Part shown: piece by piece, positions 37,871 to 49,993 of the stretch
Numbering within the stretch: the first letter of the stretch is position 1
How the letters are laid out: every line of letters begins with the position of its first letter
Origin: Ailanthus altissimus
Lineage: Eukaryota > Streptophyta > Magnoliopsida > Sapindales > Simaroubaceae
Assembly (NCBI GenBank): GCA_946807835.1
Contig: OX327704.1
Location: forward strand, 7,502,001 to 7,566,000
Reading direction: 5' to 3'
Length of the DNA: 64,000 nt
Position numbers and translations under genes: made by a program
Notes under the pieces: model-generated
The model's database searches: none
Seen by the model: only the letters and a program-made list of their open reading frames with translations
Told to the model about the DNA's origin: nothing

Positions 37871-37981
37871 TTTGGTTTTTTGAAAGATAGATTGGTTGTG
37901 ATTTCAGAAGTTGTTTAAATGAAGAAAGTGAAAAAGGAGAGGAAAGGGCTTTAATATGAGAATGGGGAAGCTAAGTGGACT

Positions 37982-37989
37982 TATTTATA
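37982..37989 (-). promoter_or_regulatory. TATA box of COMT
   Basis: TATAAATA on the minus strand, 119 nt upstream of the ATG, which leaves a plausible 5' UTR of about 80-90 nt. No other TATA-like site is better placed. Confidence 0.65.
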
Positions 37990-38018
37990 TGGTTAATTCT
38001 GGGATCAAAGACTTTGCA

Positions 38019-38025
38019 GTTTGGT
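38019..38025 (-). promoter_or_regulatory. MYB-type AC/SMRE-like element
   Basis: ACCAAAC on the minus strand fits the secondary-wall MYB consensus ACC(A/T)A(A/C)(C/T), 30 nt upstream of the TATA box. AC elements are known regulators of lignin genes. A single 7-mer is weak evidence. Confidence 0.35.
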
Positions 38026-38039
38026 TTCATACAAGTGCC

Positions 38040-40434
38040 CAACACCTAAACACGACCCCACTTCCACTGCCCTACGTCCATTTTTGTTTTTTATCTTACT
38101 CACTCTAATGTCTTCATGACATCAGGCTTTTCTAATTTTATACTTTTTCTAAGTATTTTATTTTTGCATTATCTTGTGTATTTCCCTCAAAAATGCGGAT
38201 GCGGTAAAGGCTGAGGTGGTTATTGCAGATAGAGTATAAAGGTCAAGCGTTAAAGCATGTTTTTTTTCTCTCTCTCTTTAGGTTGGATACTTGCCAGTGC
38301 CCAGGAGAGTTAGAAGAATGTTAGATTGTTGAAAAATCAGGTGAGAAAGTTCTTTCTTGAAATTTCTGCTGTTAGAAATTTTGAATGAAATTTCTGCTGT
38401 TAGAAATTTTGAATGAAATTTATGCAGCTCAATAGGCTTTGAAAACCTCTTTTTTTGTGCTTGTAGGCCATTGTTTGCTTGTTTGTTTTCTACTCTCTTT
38501 CTGATCATGACATAATGCCATAAGTCGGAGTATTTATCAATATACTAAATTCATCCAGGCTTAAGTCGGAGTATTTATCAATATATAGTATAGCTTTGAT
38601 AAATTAATAATTTTAACTAAATAAATTTTTTGTTGGTTTGATAATCAAGCCAACATATTAATGTATCGATTCGATAAATTTATATAGTAATATATCATAA
38701 TTTGTTTTTGTAATTTTATATAAAATTCAAGTATTATATAAATTAATATGCAATTAAATTTATATGATGTGTTTAAGAGGTATTTGCAAAATATATATTT
38801 AGTATTATTACTTTTTAATTAATGTTAATTTGGATCTCATTTCTAGCTTTCGTAATGAAAAAAAAAAAATTAATGTGACATTGTCTATTCTAAAACAAAA
38901 TTATTCAATGCCACTATTGTTTTAATTGTTTCTTTGCATAAAAAAGACTCTATAACTAGAAATTTTTTTCGCTTTAGCTAATTTTTTAAAATTCTAATAA
39001 TATGAAAAAGAGAAAATATATATAAGAAAAACATAATAAAGTTTACTTATAAAAAAAATTGAAATAGTGATATGATATTAACGCTGTACATGATGATGTC
39101 TTAAAATATAAAATTAATAAATTAAATAAATTCTCTTTTAATAGAAAAATATTATGAAATGTTTTCTCCTTAACAGTGTACTTATTATATATAAGTTGGT
39201 CTCAAATATATGTCAGCAGATATCATGTCGATTTTCCATAATTTGATGTTACTTCAAACTTTAGCAAGCAACTTCCAATACCACATTACATGTCTTCATC
39301 TTTTTGGGAAAATCATCATTTCACCTCTTCTCTTTCTTATATTTTTTTATATATACAATTTTTTTATAATTACCCGTTTCCTTTCCCGAGCAGTTTAAAA
39401 AATTTGAGAACTTAAGCAAGATTTTTTAAATTAATTTATTAATATAAAATATTAATTTATCAAAATTTCATTTATTTAACATTTAATTCTCTAACTTTTT
39501 ATAGATACAAAACTACTATTCTAACTTTTCTATTTTTTTAATAATTTTTTTCATATATAAATGCATATTATCTAACAATATTTTTTTTACTCACCGAAAA
39601 ACAAATATACATTGTGAAAATAAGAATAATATGTAAAGAAATAAAATTAAAAAAATACTTAAAACTAGAATACCCTTTAAATAATAAAAAAATTATGAAA
39701 AAATAATAATATATTAATTCAAATTATACTAAAATGATAAAACTTGAAAAATTGAGAGTAGTAGAATGAGAAGCAAATAAAAATATTAATCCCTAAATAC
39801 TTGAATAAGGTAGAGTGAATATTAGAATTAGAGAAAAAGAGGTTTAAGAGTTTTAGTCGATATGTAATAAGTTTATTTTAGGGGTAAGAATAATTATACT
39901 CCTACGAAATTAACTTAATAGATAAAATTGCCTCAATTAGATTTAAAATATTTATTTTTGTCTCAATCTGTAAATTTTTGCCGTCAATTTAAATAAAAAT
40001 AATAATTTTAACATACAATTACTAAATTACTCCTTTGTTTGCCCTCTAACTTAAATATACGAGTTCTCATAAAATAAAATATATGGCGACTTAAACTGTG
40101 GACACGTAGTATAATCTCGCTCACTAACTGTCTTTGAACATATGATATAATCTCATCTATTCATTTAATTTAATATAATTAAAAAATAAATTTTAATAAA
40201 ATAACACCTGTTATTATGTAATTAATTTATAATTCTTAATAGATGCTTTTAAAATAAAATAAATTTATGAAAAGAAGTCTTTCTCAACTGCGATCCTTTG
40301 TCAGTAGCAAGCCACCATTGGCTGCCGGCGTTTGATGACAAAAATGATCAAAATTTATGTTATTAGACTTTATTTTTTTTATCTACACAATAATGAGGTC
40401 ATTTATGATTGAAAAAAAGATCGAAATCGATCAA
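38040..40434. other. AT-rich DNA upstream of COMT
   Basis: No second gene recognised. Holds a 28-bp unit repeated twice plus a partial third (38,358-38,420, gaaatttctgctgttag), and a 24-bp word taagtcggagtatttatc duplicated at 38,521 and 38,562. From 38,590 on it is low-complexity A/T sequence. Open frames at 38,278-38,508 and 39,210-39,398 look random. Confidence 0.5.
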
Positions 40435-40439
40435 GTATG

Positions 40440-42639
40440 TGTTAATTAAATGTGTGATTAATTGAGTGTACATGTAATTTTAAAATTTTATTGCACACAA
40501 TGAAAGTATCACATACAAAATACACTCAATCTAACATAATCATATGCATTTATCTCATATATGTTCATATGTAAATTAAATTAGATAATAAATAAGTAAA
40601 ACTTACCCGGATCAAAGGTAACTTTTAATTCTTCAAGAATTTCAATCTCCAAGTCTTGAGCTCACCTTGAAGTGTGCTATTGTATAATTTTAGTTCACAA
40701 CAAAATTGGTGGGATTATGAATCTAGAATAGCAGTCATAAAATTGTTCTAGTAATAAGTATTTATGTTTAGAGTGAAAAATGGTATAAATTCTTTGTGTT
40801 TTTAGTTTTGTTATTCATAACTCTTTGTTTAGAACACTTAAAAAAATACACTAAGCCAATTCTCTCTCAACTCTCACTTATGTATTTTGCTTTCACAAAT
40901 TGAATGAATGAATTCAATTCTCTTCCCATCACATAATGATATACATGACCTACCAAGAGATATATTTAAGTGGAAATATTAATGACACTCACCATATTGA
41001 TCCACTACCTTTTGTCATGGCATATGATAGTATTTGTACAATTTGTATTACAATACAAAATCAATACCCTACCATTACATATTACCAGCAATATATTTTG
41101 TTAAATGCAAACACAATCTAATTACACAGCATGTACACTTGGCCCATGTCATGAATACATATACCCCATCTAATATTTAATTAATTATTTAAAAATATTT
41201 GAATAATTACTTTTACTTCACTTTTTTTTACTAGCAAGATAAATGATAAATTCATAGTAAAAATAATTCATGAACCAAATTGTGCCACTTGTCAACATCC
41301 TATTAGTTAATAACTTTTGTCAACTAATTATGTGATATACTTAACATTTAAGTCTCGAAAAGTATACACCTTAAGGAACTTGAAACAGATTTTTGATTTA
41401 TTGGAATTTCTTAGACCAAACTGTTCAATCCAATATGTTGCTCTAGTGCACAACAAGTACACTTCATATTGTGAGACTCTCTAGGTCCATACTTAATTTT
41501 TCATATAAAATTTTTTCATACATCTATGAACAATGTCTTACATACATGTTACGGATATTATAAAATGACGCAGTAGACTATACAACTTGAAGTTATTATA
41601 TATCCGTATAATCCCTCCATTATGTATATCCTGATAAAGCAGACACATAGATTAACATCATCAAATCTCTATATGCTCGACCATAAACTTGTCTCCAGAT
41701 TCGTATTTCAATAAATAATATTTATAAATACTTTTGCGACATTATTTGTCCTTAGGATAAAACTCTTTTCTCAGGTATTATTGGTTCTAGTCATAAGACT
41801 TTTTGAAACACAATCCTAGAGCATCAGGATATAATATTCACCCAAATGAGTTGATGGATTTCATATCTACACACACTAAACTCTATGAGCATCGGACCAT
41901 ATCTAGTGAAACTGAAAGGTCAGACCATGAAAGGTTTGTGATATGTATGGAACCAAAGTACAGTGGATCACTTACAAGCCCCGTCGTGGTGCTCAAGTCA
42001 AAAGATCATGAATATTACTCAACTCGAGAAGACCTTTCATTGACGATTTTATAAGATGTCTATTAGAGGTCTTCGTGAGTCTGTTCAGTACTCAGCTCTT
42101 ACTTAATACCTATATCTCTATACGATTTTCCACTAAACTCATGGTTTGCTAAGACTAACCATCTAGACCATCTAGATATAGACATACACTAATTTATTAT
42201 AATAAGGTCATTACTGACAAACCCGCATCAGTAAAGATAGATCAGAAATATAATATTTAAGAATATATTTTCATTATGACATTTTTAGCACTATTTGCAA
42301 CTCTTTGCAACTATGTCATTACTAATATATTATGAAGTCTTTGTCCCATTTTAGAAAAAGCTCTAATTCCTTAGATTTTGTTGACTCTTATAATCTGTTA
42401 TCTCTTATCAGTGTTAACTTTTATTATTTATAACTTTTAGTGTTGCTAATTCTTAACACTGGTCTAAACTCTTTTAGACCAAATCTGAATTCTTTCAAAT
42501 CATAAAATATCTGAAACATTACAAGTATCTTACCATACATTAAATACAGTTAGTGATTTTAATAAAATGATGATAATATAAATACAAAAATAAATATTTA
42601 TACATCAAAAGGAATGGCACGTAAACACAAATTCTAATA
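40440..42639 (-). mobile_element. Family 1 copia-type solo LTR (2,200 bp)
   Basis: Plus strand starts TGTTAATTAAATGTG and ends AATTCTAATA (canonical CTAACA). Flanks GTATG (40,435-40,439) and ATATG (42,640-42,644). Hairpin array in the sense 5' part (about 42,380-42,500). The open frame at 41,803-42,054 is the antisense frame that also appears at 16,489 and 51,059. Confidence 0.87.
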
Positions 42640-42644
42640 ATATG

Positions 42645-45399
42645 GTGGGAAGGTAGTGGCCACTACCATTCGCTGTTAAACAATAGGGCAATGATATGCA
42701 CCATCACCATCATTAGACAGATTGGCTAGCTTACTTTAATACCAGGTCTTTTTAAAACTACGTCTTATTCTACAACTATCGATCCCTGAATGTTCATTTT
42801 CTTTAATGGATACCAGGATTATGAGAACATCTTTGCCCCTTATACTTATAAGGAGTTTTTTTCAAATATTAGCGAGTTTGAAAAATCAATTTACTTCTAA
42901 TTTTCATTCATATTCTTTATATAACAATTTATATATTATTGTATTGATGCAACCGCATTTATGGAAGCTATTCGAGTCTCTACAGAAGGTGAGGTTCTTA
43001 ATTTTTCTTTAGCAGATGTATTCTCAAATTTTGATAGCTTCCTTTATGTAGGTGAAGAGTTTAAGGATGATTATGAGGCTTTAGGGCTAGTTCTATAAGA
43101 CTCGAAAGTTCAGGAGATTAATGTCGCTTTCAATAAGGAACCTCTTACTACTAGACTATCCATTGTTGATCATTTTTTAGTTCCTACTAAAGTCTGGGAA
43201 GATTCCCCTATTAGGGGAAGGTCTATAGTTGCTATCGAGAAAGTAACAATTCCTTCTACTAGTTCTTCTCGCAAAGAAGAAAATAACTATTTTTCTATTA
43301 ATTCTTTTTTTTAGCATATGTAGATTTTAACTAAGCTTTTCATTATTTTACATATCTCAAGGCTTTCATAGAAGGTATTCCAAAGGTTATCCCAAGCTTC
43401 CTAAGGTAGCGAGTGATGCGATATTTCTATATCTTAAATTAAGTGCAAGTATAAACTATCGTATGCAAGTAATAAAGAGACTAAATAAGTCGGATGTCGA
43501 ACCCACAGAGATAATTTCTTCTTTACAACCAATTACTAAAATGATATCTTCCTAATAATTATTCAAATAAATAAAAATCTAAGAATGAATGTAGAAAATA
43601 TAAAGGCAAAAACACAATGCAAAGAGATTTAAGTGATAGCAATATAGAGAAAACCTAGGATTAATACTATCCCTCAATATACTTTCTAATGATTAATCTT
43701 CTAATATTTAACTTCATTAGTCCTTATTATTGATCAAGACACTAATGTATTCACAAGCCTCTTCTAAGGTCGTGCAAGTATACCTTAATTTACCAAATAC
43801 CTATATTCCTATGGTACTTGTAATAAATTAAGATTCATTAAGATTAGGTCTTATTGATCATACATGCCAATTAGGTATATTCCTATCCTAAATTGAAACT
43901 TGTATATGCAACATTGAATGTTACTCTACAATCATGCATCAAATTACCTAGGTCTAAATATTATGATTCCTCTTCCGAGTTTATCAATAATATTACCAAC
44001 TCATTCACCATATATTGGCCAGATGTATTGAAGCATTAAGATCAAGTAATTTAAATATCAAAGAACTAAGTTTATTAAATATTCGAAAGATATGGTAATT
44101 AAGCACACATATTGAGTTCAAGTATTAACCCTAGAAAATAAATTTAGCTCATGGCTACAAGAGACCAACAGTAAAAATAATAATAAATCATGATACAATC
44201 AATAGCAAACCGATATAAACGTCGAGTTGCTCTTAATTGCGCTGCCTAAGGACTCTTGATGTCTAGGAATGCCTTGAATCTCTCTCTAAGGTTGCTTCAA
44301 TTAAACTCCTATTGCCCTCCAAGACTCGTGCTCTGTATTCTTGGTGTTCTTGACTTACTCTAGATTGCTCTTGGATTCCCCCTTAAAGGCTGGGAACGAG
44401 TGGCTTTTTATAGGGATTGATATAAGCTTGAAAATTTTAATTCTCGTCAGACTAGGACTCGCGCTACCGCTGGAGCGCTATGCAGTTGTCGCTAGGGCGA
44501 TGAGTGAAAAAAGGCTTCACTGCTGGAGCGGTGGGTTAATGGCGCTGGGGCGCTGTTTTGTCGCTGGCGCGATGAATGTTTGGCGCTGGGGCGCCAGATG
44601 CGACTTAAACAGGTCATTTTTCTTATTTCGATCACTATTCCAGAGCTGAGGCTATAATCCTTGTGGCGCTGGGGCGATGGATACATACTTTGAAAACTTT
44701 GCATTTTAGTCCCTGTTTTCGTTCCTTTTGCATTCTTTCTTTAAATTTTGTTCAAGTACCTATAAATAATAATAATGCACATAAATAGCCATCTATTCTC
44801 ATAAAATTATAAAATATCAATAATAAAAATATGAGAAAATATATGATAAATTTGCTCTTATCAGCGAGCGAGGAAACAAAATACCTAAAAGATAAAGAAG
44901 ATGTGGTCTAAGAGTGCTCTTAGAAATGCGAAAGCTACTCTAGTTTTGAAGTGGCGAAAGGAAAAACCTTCTGCTGAGGTTCTAGTTCCAAAGGAGGTAC
45001 CGAAGGTTGCTTAAGGACGAGAACCTGATGTGGAGTTAAAACTCGTTGGTTTAAGAGTTGTGCCGATAGAACCTAGCCTTAAGGTCACGTTAGAGTCTAT
45101 TAAGAGGGTTTCATTGGGTGGATCAAGGGCAGCTCCTTATTCTTTTTCTTCCAACCTTCAGAGTCTTTTGTTCCTTTTAGTAAGTGTTTTCATTTATTAT
45201 TTTTCTTTCTTTATTTTTTATTTTATTATATGTAATAACTCTTTCCATTCTGTTTACTGTAGAGTTACCTTTTAACATAGATAATGACCCGAAAGATCCT
45301 ACTCCTCCTCCAAGAATAGAACCAAAAAGAGAAAATAGAAGTGAGTATTTTAACGCTTATGTTAGAACTAAAGCGGAGATAGGGGAGAGCTCAAGATGA
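42645..45399 (+). pseudogene. Plus-strand ORF with intron at the 3' end of the Tat relic
   Basis: A long, gene-like frame of more than 100 codons with one stop runs at about 42,952-43,315 (DVFSNFDSFLYVGEEFKDDYEAL, SIVDHFLVPTKVWED). It resumes after the LTR at 43,414-44,863 with lysine/glutamate-rich sequence and a further stop. A likely intron (GTAAGTG...TACTGTAG, 45,180-45,262) joins SESFVPF to LPFNIDNDPKDPTPPPR and a stop at 45,397-45,399. It lies antisense to, and just past, the integrase of a minus-strand Tat relic. Tat elements are known to carry an antisense extra ORF (aORF) in exactly this interval, so that is my best call; a captured host gene is the alternative. I do not recognise a catalytic motif. 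Confidence 0.5.
43414..44863 (-). mobile_element. Tat-type solo LTR (1,450 bp)
   Basis: Plus strand TGATGCGATATTTC...TTGCTCTTATCA with perfect target duplication GCGAG (43,409-43,413 and 44,864-44,868). Minus-strand TATA box TATAAAAAG at 44,412-44,404. A strongly GC-rich word island (ggcgctggggcgc-type) lies at 44,445-44,690, which explains the longer open frames at 44,341-44,704; these are not genes. Relative of the 12,838-14,198 element. Confidence 0.92.
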
Positions 45400-46890
45400 A
45401 GGTATTCTTCCCCATGCTTACCTCTGTGTAGTCTAAGGAGGCAAAAGGATAAATTTTCTCCCCATTTTCAGAATGGTGAATGCAAGGATATTGTAAGGCC
45501 CTCTACAATAATAAGGATGGTTGGGAAAAGTATCACTCTTGTTCTAGGAAGGTTATTCATGATCACGAACATGGCTTTGCTTCCTATGATAAGTGCTATT
45601 AATTAAAAAATAAAGAGTTCATCCTCTTAGATTATGGTGAGTTTTTTAACTTTTGTTGTTATAAGAACCAATTATTGCTTCCTAACTTAGTTGATTTTTG
45701 TTGGCTTTGTAGAATGATTTCTGCACAGTGGAGGCTTACTAAGATAAACTTCAAGCTTCCAAATGTTAAGTGGAAGCATTAAAGGGGCAACTGGATTAGC
45801 AATTTAAGGAGGAATGGTTTTGTTAAGTCAAAACTTTCTCTTAAGGGTTGACCTAAAAAGAATGAAGAAGGAGAACCACAAGTTAAAAATGGAAGCTGTA
45901 GATGTATAGGTAGTAACTGACCTGAGTCAAGTCATTGGGTGATTAAACAAGGAACTCTTGGAAGTTCTTCTAGCTAAATTCCTTTCTTTCATTTTAATCT
46001 CTTCTGTAACGTAGCGAATATGATTTTATTAGTAACTTTTGCTTGATTGTTTCCTTATGGATAACCACAAAAAGAAAACCTCTATTATATATTGAACTTG
46101 TTGCAAAAGAAAGTGATGATTGAGCTAATGAATTGCTTCCTATTATTAGAGACTTGTATCTGTTGCATCCTATATCTTGTAATGATGTTCTACCATATGA
46201 GCATTGTTGCTTCTACTGCTATGATGTTACTATAAGCCTCTACTTTGACCCATTTTGTCAAGTAATAAGTTGCCAAATGTGCAAATCATTTTCCTCATAT
46301 CGTTAAAATCACAGATTCTACAATGTCTATTCCTCATTATTTGAAGGACCATGGGTTGAAACTGTGTTCAGGCTTTCTACTGAAAGGTAGATGAGTGTTG
46401 TATGTTTTTAGCACTTCTTATTTTTTTCTCATGTATTCTTACATATCCCTTTTGATTTAAGGCCAAAAATATATTTGCCTTATGGTCTTATGTGTAAGAA
46501 ATCCTTTATTGGAGTGATTCTCGCATATTCCTTCATGGATTTATTCTAAAAGCTTTCTTTCGTTATAATACGAAATACATGTATATGCCGAAAAATGATC
46601 TTCTTTATAACTATTCATATATTAGTGTAAATCTTCTGAATTTTCTTTGAAGCTTCCTGACTTTCTTGTGCTACACAAGAAGCTTCCTATTTTACAGAAG
46701 ATTAATCTACATAGTCATATAGCTGGTGGAAGTTGTTATTTCTATCAAATCTCATGGTTTTGCCTCTAGTTCATCTCCTTTGATTATTGTTTTAGTTCAT
46801 GTAGAGATAGGGATCACTCAGCTCAGTGGGTGTTTGATTATGAATGCTCCTTTAGTAAGCTTATCAACTTTCATATTTTTTTCTTAGGGG
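45400..46890 (-). pseudogene. Tat-like integrase relic (second element)
   Basis: The minus strand carries the zinc-finger/core start, ATYYLTKWVKVEAYSNI and AVEATMLIW (46,180-46,300), then NNRKQFISS, then a decayed GYPQGNGQAEVTNK-like stretch (46,030-46,070) and LEELPRVP (45,970-46,000), in correct order for a gypsy integrase. The catalytic DNG is lost (read as NNR). Many stops. Confidence 0.8.
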
Positions 46891-48600
46891 ATTTACATGA
46901 TGTTAACTTTTCTGGAGATGTTTGGCAACTTTTTTTTTAGTTTTCACAAGTTAACTCTTCATTTGTTCTTCTTTAGTTGTGAATCTCCATTCTATTTCAA
47001 GTTAACAATGCTTAGTCGATGTAAATTTTGAGCTTTTTAATCATTAGTTATCGTGCCACAATGAGTCTTTTGATCATTGTTTCATATTTCACCTTATTTT
47101 TTTAAAGTCGATGATGTTAGTTTCATGATATTTTCCAATATGAATTTGTCTAGACTTTTAATTCTGATTTCAAGACCAAACACTCTATCGTTAGATGCTC
47201 AATCTATGTTCATTTTTCATGCATATTCCAATTTTATAGGTTTTGGAAGTAATGTGTCATTCTATACTGATGGTTCAAATTCTAGTAGAATATCTGCCAT
47301 TGCATGTCCTTTGATCGCTATCCTTAGTTGGTATTTGATGTCTAGGTGGATTAGCCTATAGCCATTTTAGTTACTCTTTTTATGGCGTCTGGACTAGATA
47401 AGATTTTGTTGGAAACAAAAAGTGTAAACCATAATGGGATGGGTTTCAAAGTAGTGTTGGAGCTTGTATTTGGCTTGAACCAAAGTGAGGACAAGTTTTT
47501 CTGTTGTTGAGTATCTGGTTTCTACATGTTAGAGCACTTTGCTTATGTAGAAGATAAGCTTCTGTTGTCCATCTATTTTCCTGAATAAGATTCTACTTGC
47601 TACTATTTCTAAAACTGTAAGATACAGGAAAAAATTTCGTTAGGAAGTAACGTACATAGTATTAGAGGTTGTTACAGGTATTTTTTAAGGTTTTGTAATG
47701 CTTCCATCTGTTATAGTCCCTAAAGGTTCCCAATTTTTTTCCTTGATTACTTGAAAGAATGGTCTACACTTATCCAACATTCGAGATATAATATACCTAG
47801 AGCTGTTACCCTATAAGTAAGGATCTGTACTCCCTTTAGAATTTTTGGTGTGGTGATATTTCTGAGGGCTTGTACTTATGACTTATCGGCTTTGATTCTA
47901 GTGCTCACAACATGCCCTAGGAAGGTTCGAGATGAGATTTTGAATGTGCACTTCGTTGAATTCAGGTGCACGCAATACTTTTCGAAGGATGTTGAATACT
48001 TTTTATAAGTCAACAACTTGGTCTTTTACTTTCTTGCTTTTGATTATGATGTCATTTATGTATGCTTCCCATTTCTTCTATGAGTTTCCTAAAAGACTTT
48101 GTTAACTAATCTCTAGAAGATGGCTCCCGCATTTTTCAATCCAAATGGAATCACCTTATAGCAGTAGATCTTATGCTTGGCTATGAAGCTAGTTTTTTTC
48201 TTTATCTTCTAGAGTAATTCTGATATGAGTGTATTGTTGTATGATCCAAAAGCAATAATCTTTTGTATTCTGTTGTGGCATCTTCTATCTAGTCGATTTT
48301 GGTAAGTGAGAAAAAATCCTTTGGTGTGGCTTTATTTAAGTTCGTATAGTCTACACAAACCCTTTATATTTTATTCTTCTTTCCCACAATCATTAAATTG
48401 GAAAGCCATTCTAGGTAATGTACTTCTTAGATAAGCCTCCTTCCAACAACCTATCTACTTTTCCATTAATGATCTAGTTAGGTCAAGAGTAAACCATCTT
48501 TGCTTTTGTCGAACTGGCATGTAATCTTTTTTTATACACTTTACTTCTGAATTTATCCCTATCATATCCTTCTGTGACTAGGTAAAGATGTTATGTGTGA
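46891..48600 (-). pseudogene. Tat-like RT and RNase H relic (second element)
   Basis: Minus-strand motifs in order: PFGLKNAGA (48,125-48,160), YINDIIIKSK (48,035-48,065; the RT catalytic YxDD changed to YIND), the FLGH-S-RGI connection near 47,900-47,950, then RNase H motifs across 46,950-47,550. The open frame at 47,077-47,361 on the plus strand is an antisense shadow. The D-to-N change alone would abolish RT activity, and stops are frequent. Confidence 0.82.
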
Positions 48601-48759
48601 GACATAATGAGTCTTACCAAAAATATTATTGTATAATCAAAATAAAATTAAGAAAATAATAACAAAATATAAATAAAAGGTTTAGAGTATAAAATTTATG
48701 GTAATCTTGTGTTAAGTGATGTCTCAATATAAATAAACATAAATTTGGTCATGCTATTT

Positions 48760-49420
48760 TGAGGAACTATTTTTTTTTTCTTTTTGGACTTATAGCATTA
48801 GAAGTGTGGTCTTTGAAGCATGTCATGTCTTTAGCCCCCACTAATGGTACTCTTACTGGCTTGGTTGGATATTACTAAGGCCATTGTCAAACTAATCTTC
48901 AACCTAAGTGTCTACGAGGTAACTCATCTCTTGATAGAACAATGTGGGATTAGCTGTAATCTTGATCTACTTTCCTTTAATATGGTCTTTGACACAATGA
49001 TAAGTGAATACTACTAACATGTATGTTTTTAGAAATGGCTTACCCAGTAATAAATGGTATATGACTTTGATATTCATTACGTGAAATAAGATAGGGACAT
49101 GCTGCGTCACTACTTTCAGATCTAACTATATAATACCCTTAAAGTATTTAGCTACATTGTCAAAGTTAGAAATTTAGATCCTTGCCTTGTGATATGTCTT
49201 GAAAGGATTTAGCAATTTACAGTACGACTATGGGTATGATGTTAAATGAGAAGCCCATGCCAACTAGTGCTCGCCTAATAGGCACATTATTAATTTTAGC
49301 CTCCAATTACAAAGAATGCTTGTTGTTTGGATATTGGCTCTCTTATCCTTATCAGTGAAGACAATGGCATTAGTGATCTCCAGGTAAGCTCAATTAGTTT
49401 GGGATTCAACTACATAGCAT
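48760..49420 (-). pseudogene. Tat-like aspartic protease relic
   Basis: The minus strand reads SLEITNAIVFTDKD, a decayed inhibitor/DTGS region, VAKYFKGI, HVMNIKVIYHLLLGKPFL (49,040-49,100) and IKITANPT. This is the protease and post-protease arrangement of plant Tat elements (FHV-D---YH-LLGRPWL). Nonfunctional. Confidence 0.78.
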
Positions 49421-49993
49421 TGTGGCTTATGTGTACTAAAAACTCGAGGAGTACTTGGGTTGGACCCTGCTAGTAGAGAGGTAGGGGCCCACAGGAAGTG
49501 TCTCCTGCCTCAGTTATATATTTTAATTTATTGAACATGGATTTAAATTTTAGGTTTCACTATAGCGCTCTCATTACAAGATCCTGTAACTTATCTTTTG
49601 GTCCTCAAGCTCCTCTTCCTAGATGATTATGAACAACTCTTTGTGATTTTTCCTTCTATTAAGTTAACATCTCTCATGTACTCTAGCGGTTGATTACAAG
49701 AGCTCTCTTCTCCCCATAATGAGAGAGTAGATTCAAGTCTATAGCTTGAGACTGGTTGGGGATTTCTAAAGTCCCATCATTTATCTTTTTGTGAACCACC
49801 CTTTAAAGTTATATGTAGTGCATGGTGATATGGTAGAACGTCTTGTGTGAAAAATAAAAGTTAGGCTTCTTTTGTTTCCTTAATTAGGTTTCTCCTTAGA
49901 GCGTAAAGCTGTTTGAAGTCATCAAGTATCCATTGGTCCAAAGGTTTTTTTAGGTCTTCCTTATTAAAATAACATGGACTATGTAGACAAAGA
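49421..49993 (-). pseudogene. Gag-protease spacer of the second Tat relic
   Basis: Decayed coding sequence between protease and gag. The minus-strand frame 49,861-50,058 (KEDLKKPLDQWILDDFKQL) is the least damaged part; its N-terminal end lies in the neighbouring LTR. No motif recognised. Confidence 0.4.

Noticed and set aside
44341..44704. Open frames of 102 and 70 codons on both strands
   Set aside because: Created by the GC-rich word island of a Tat-type LTR, where stop codons are rare; no motif.
47077..47361. 94-codon plus-strand open frame
   Set aside because: Antisense to the RNase H relic, which is recognisable on the minus strand.
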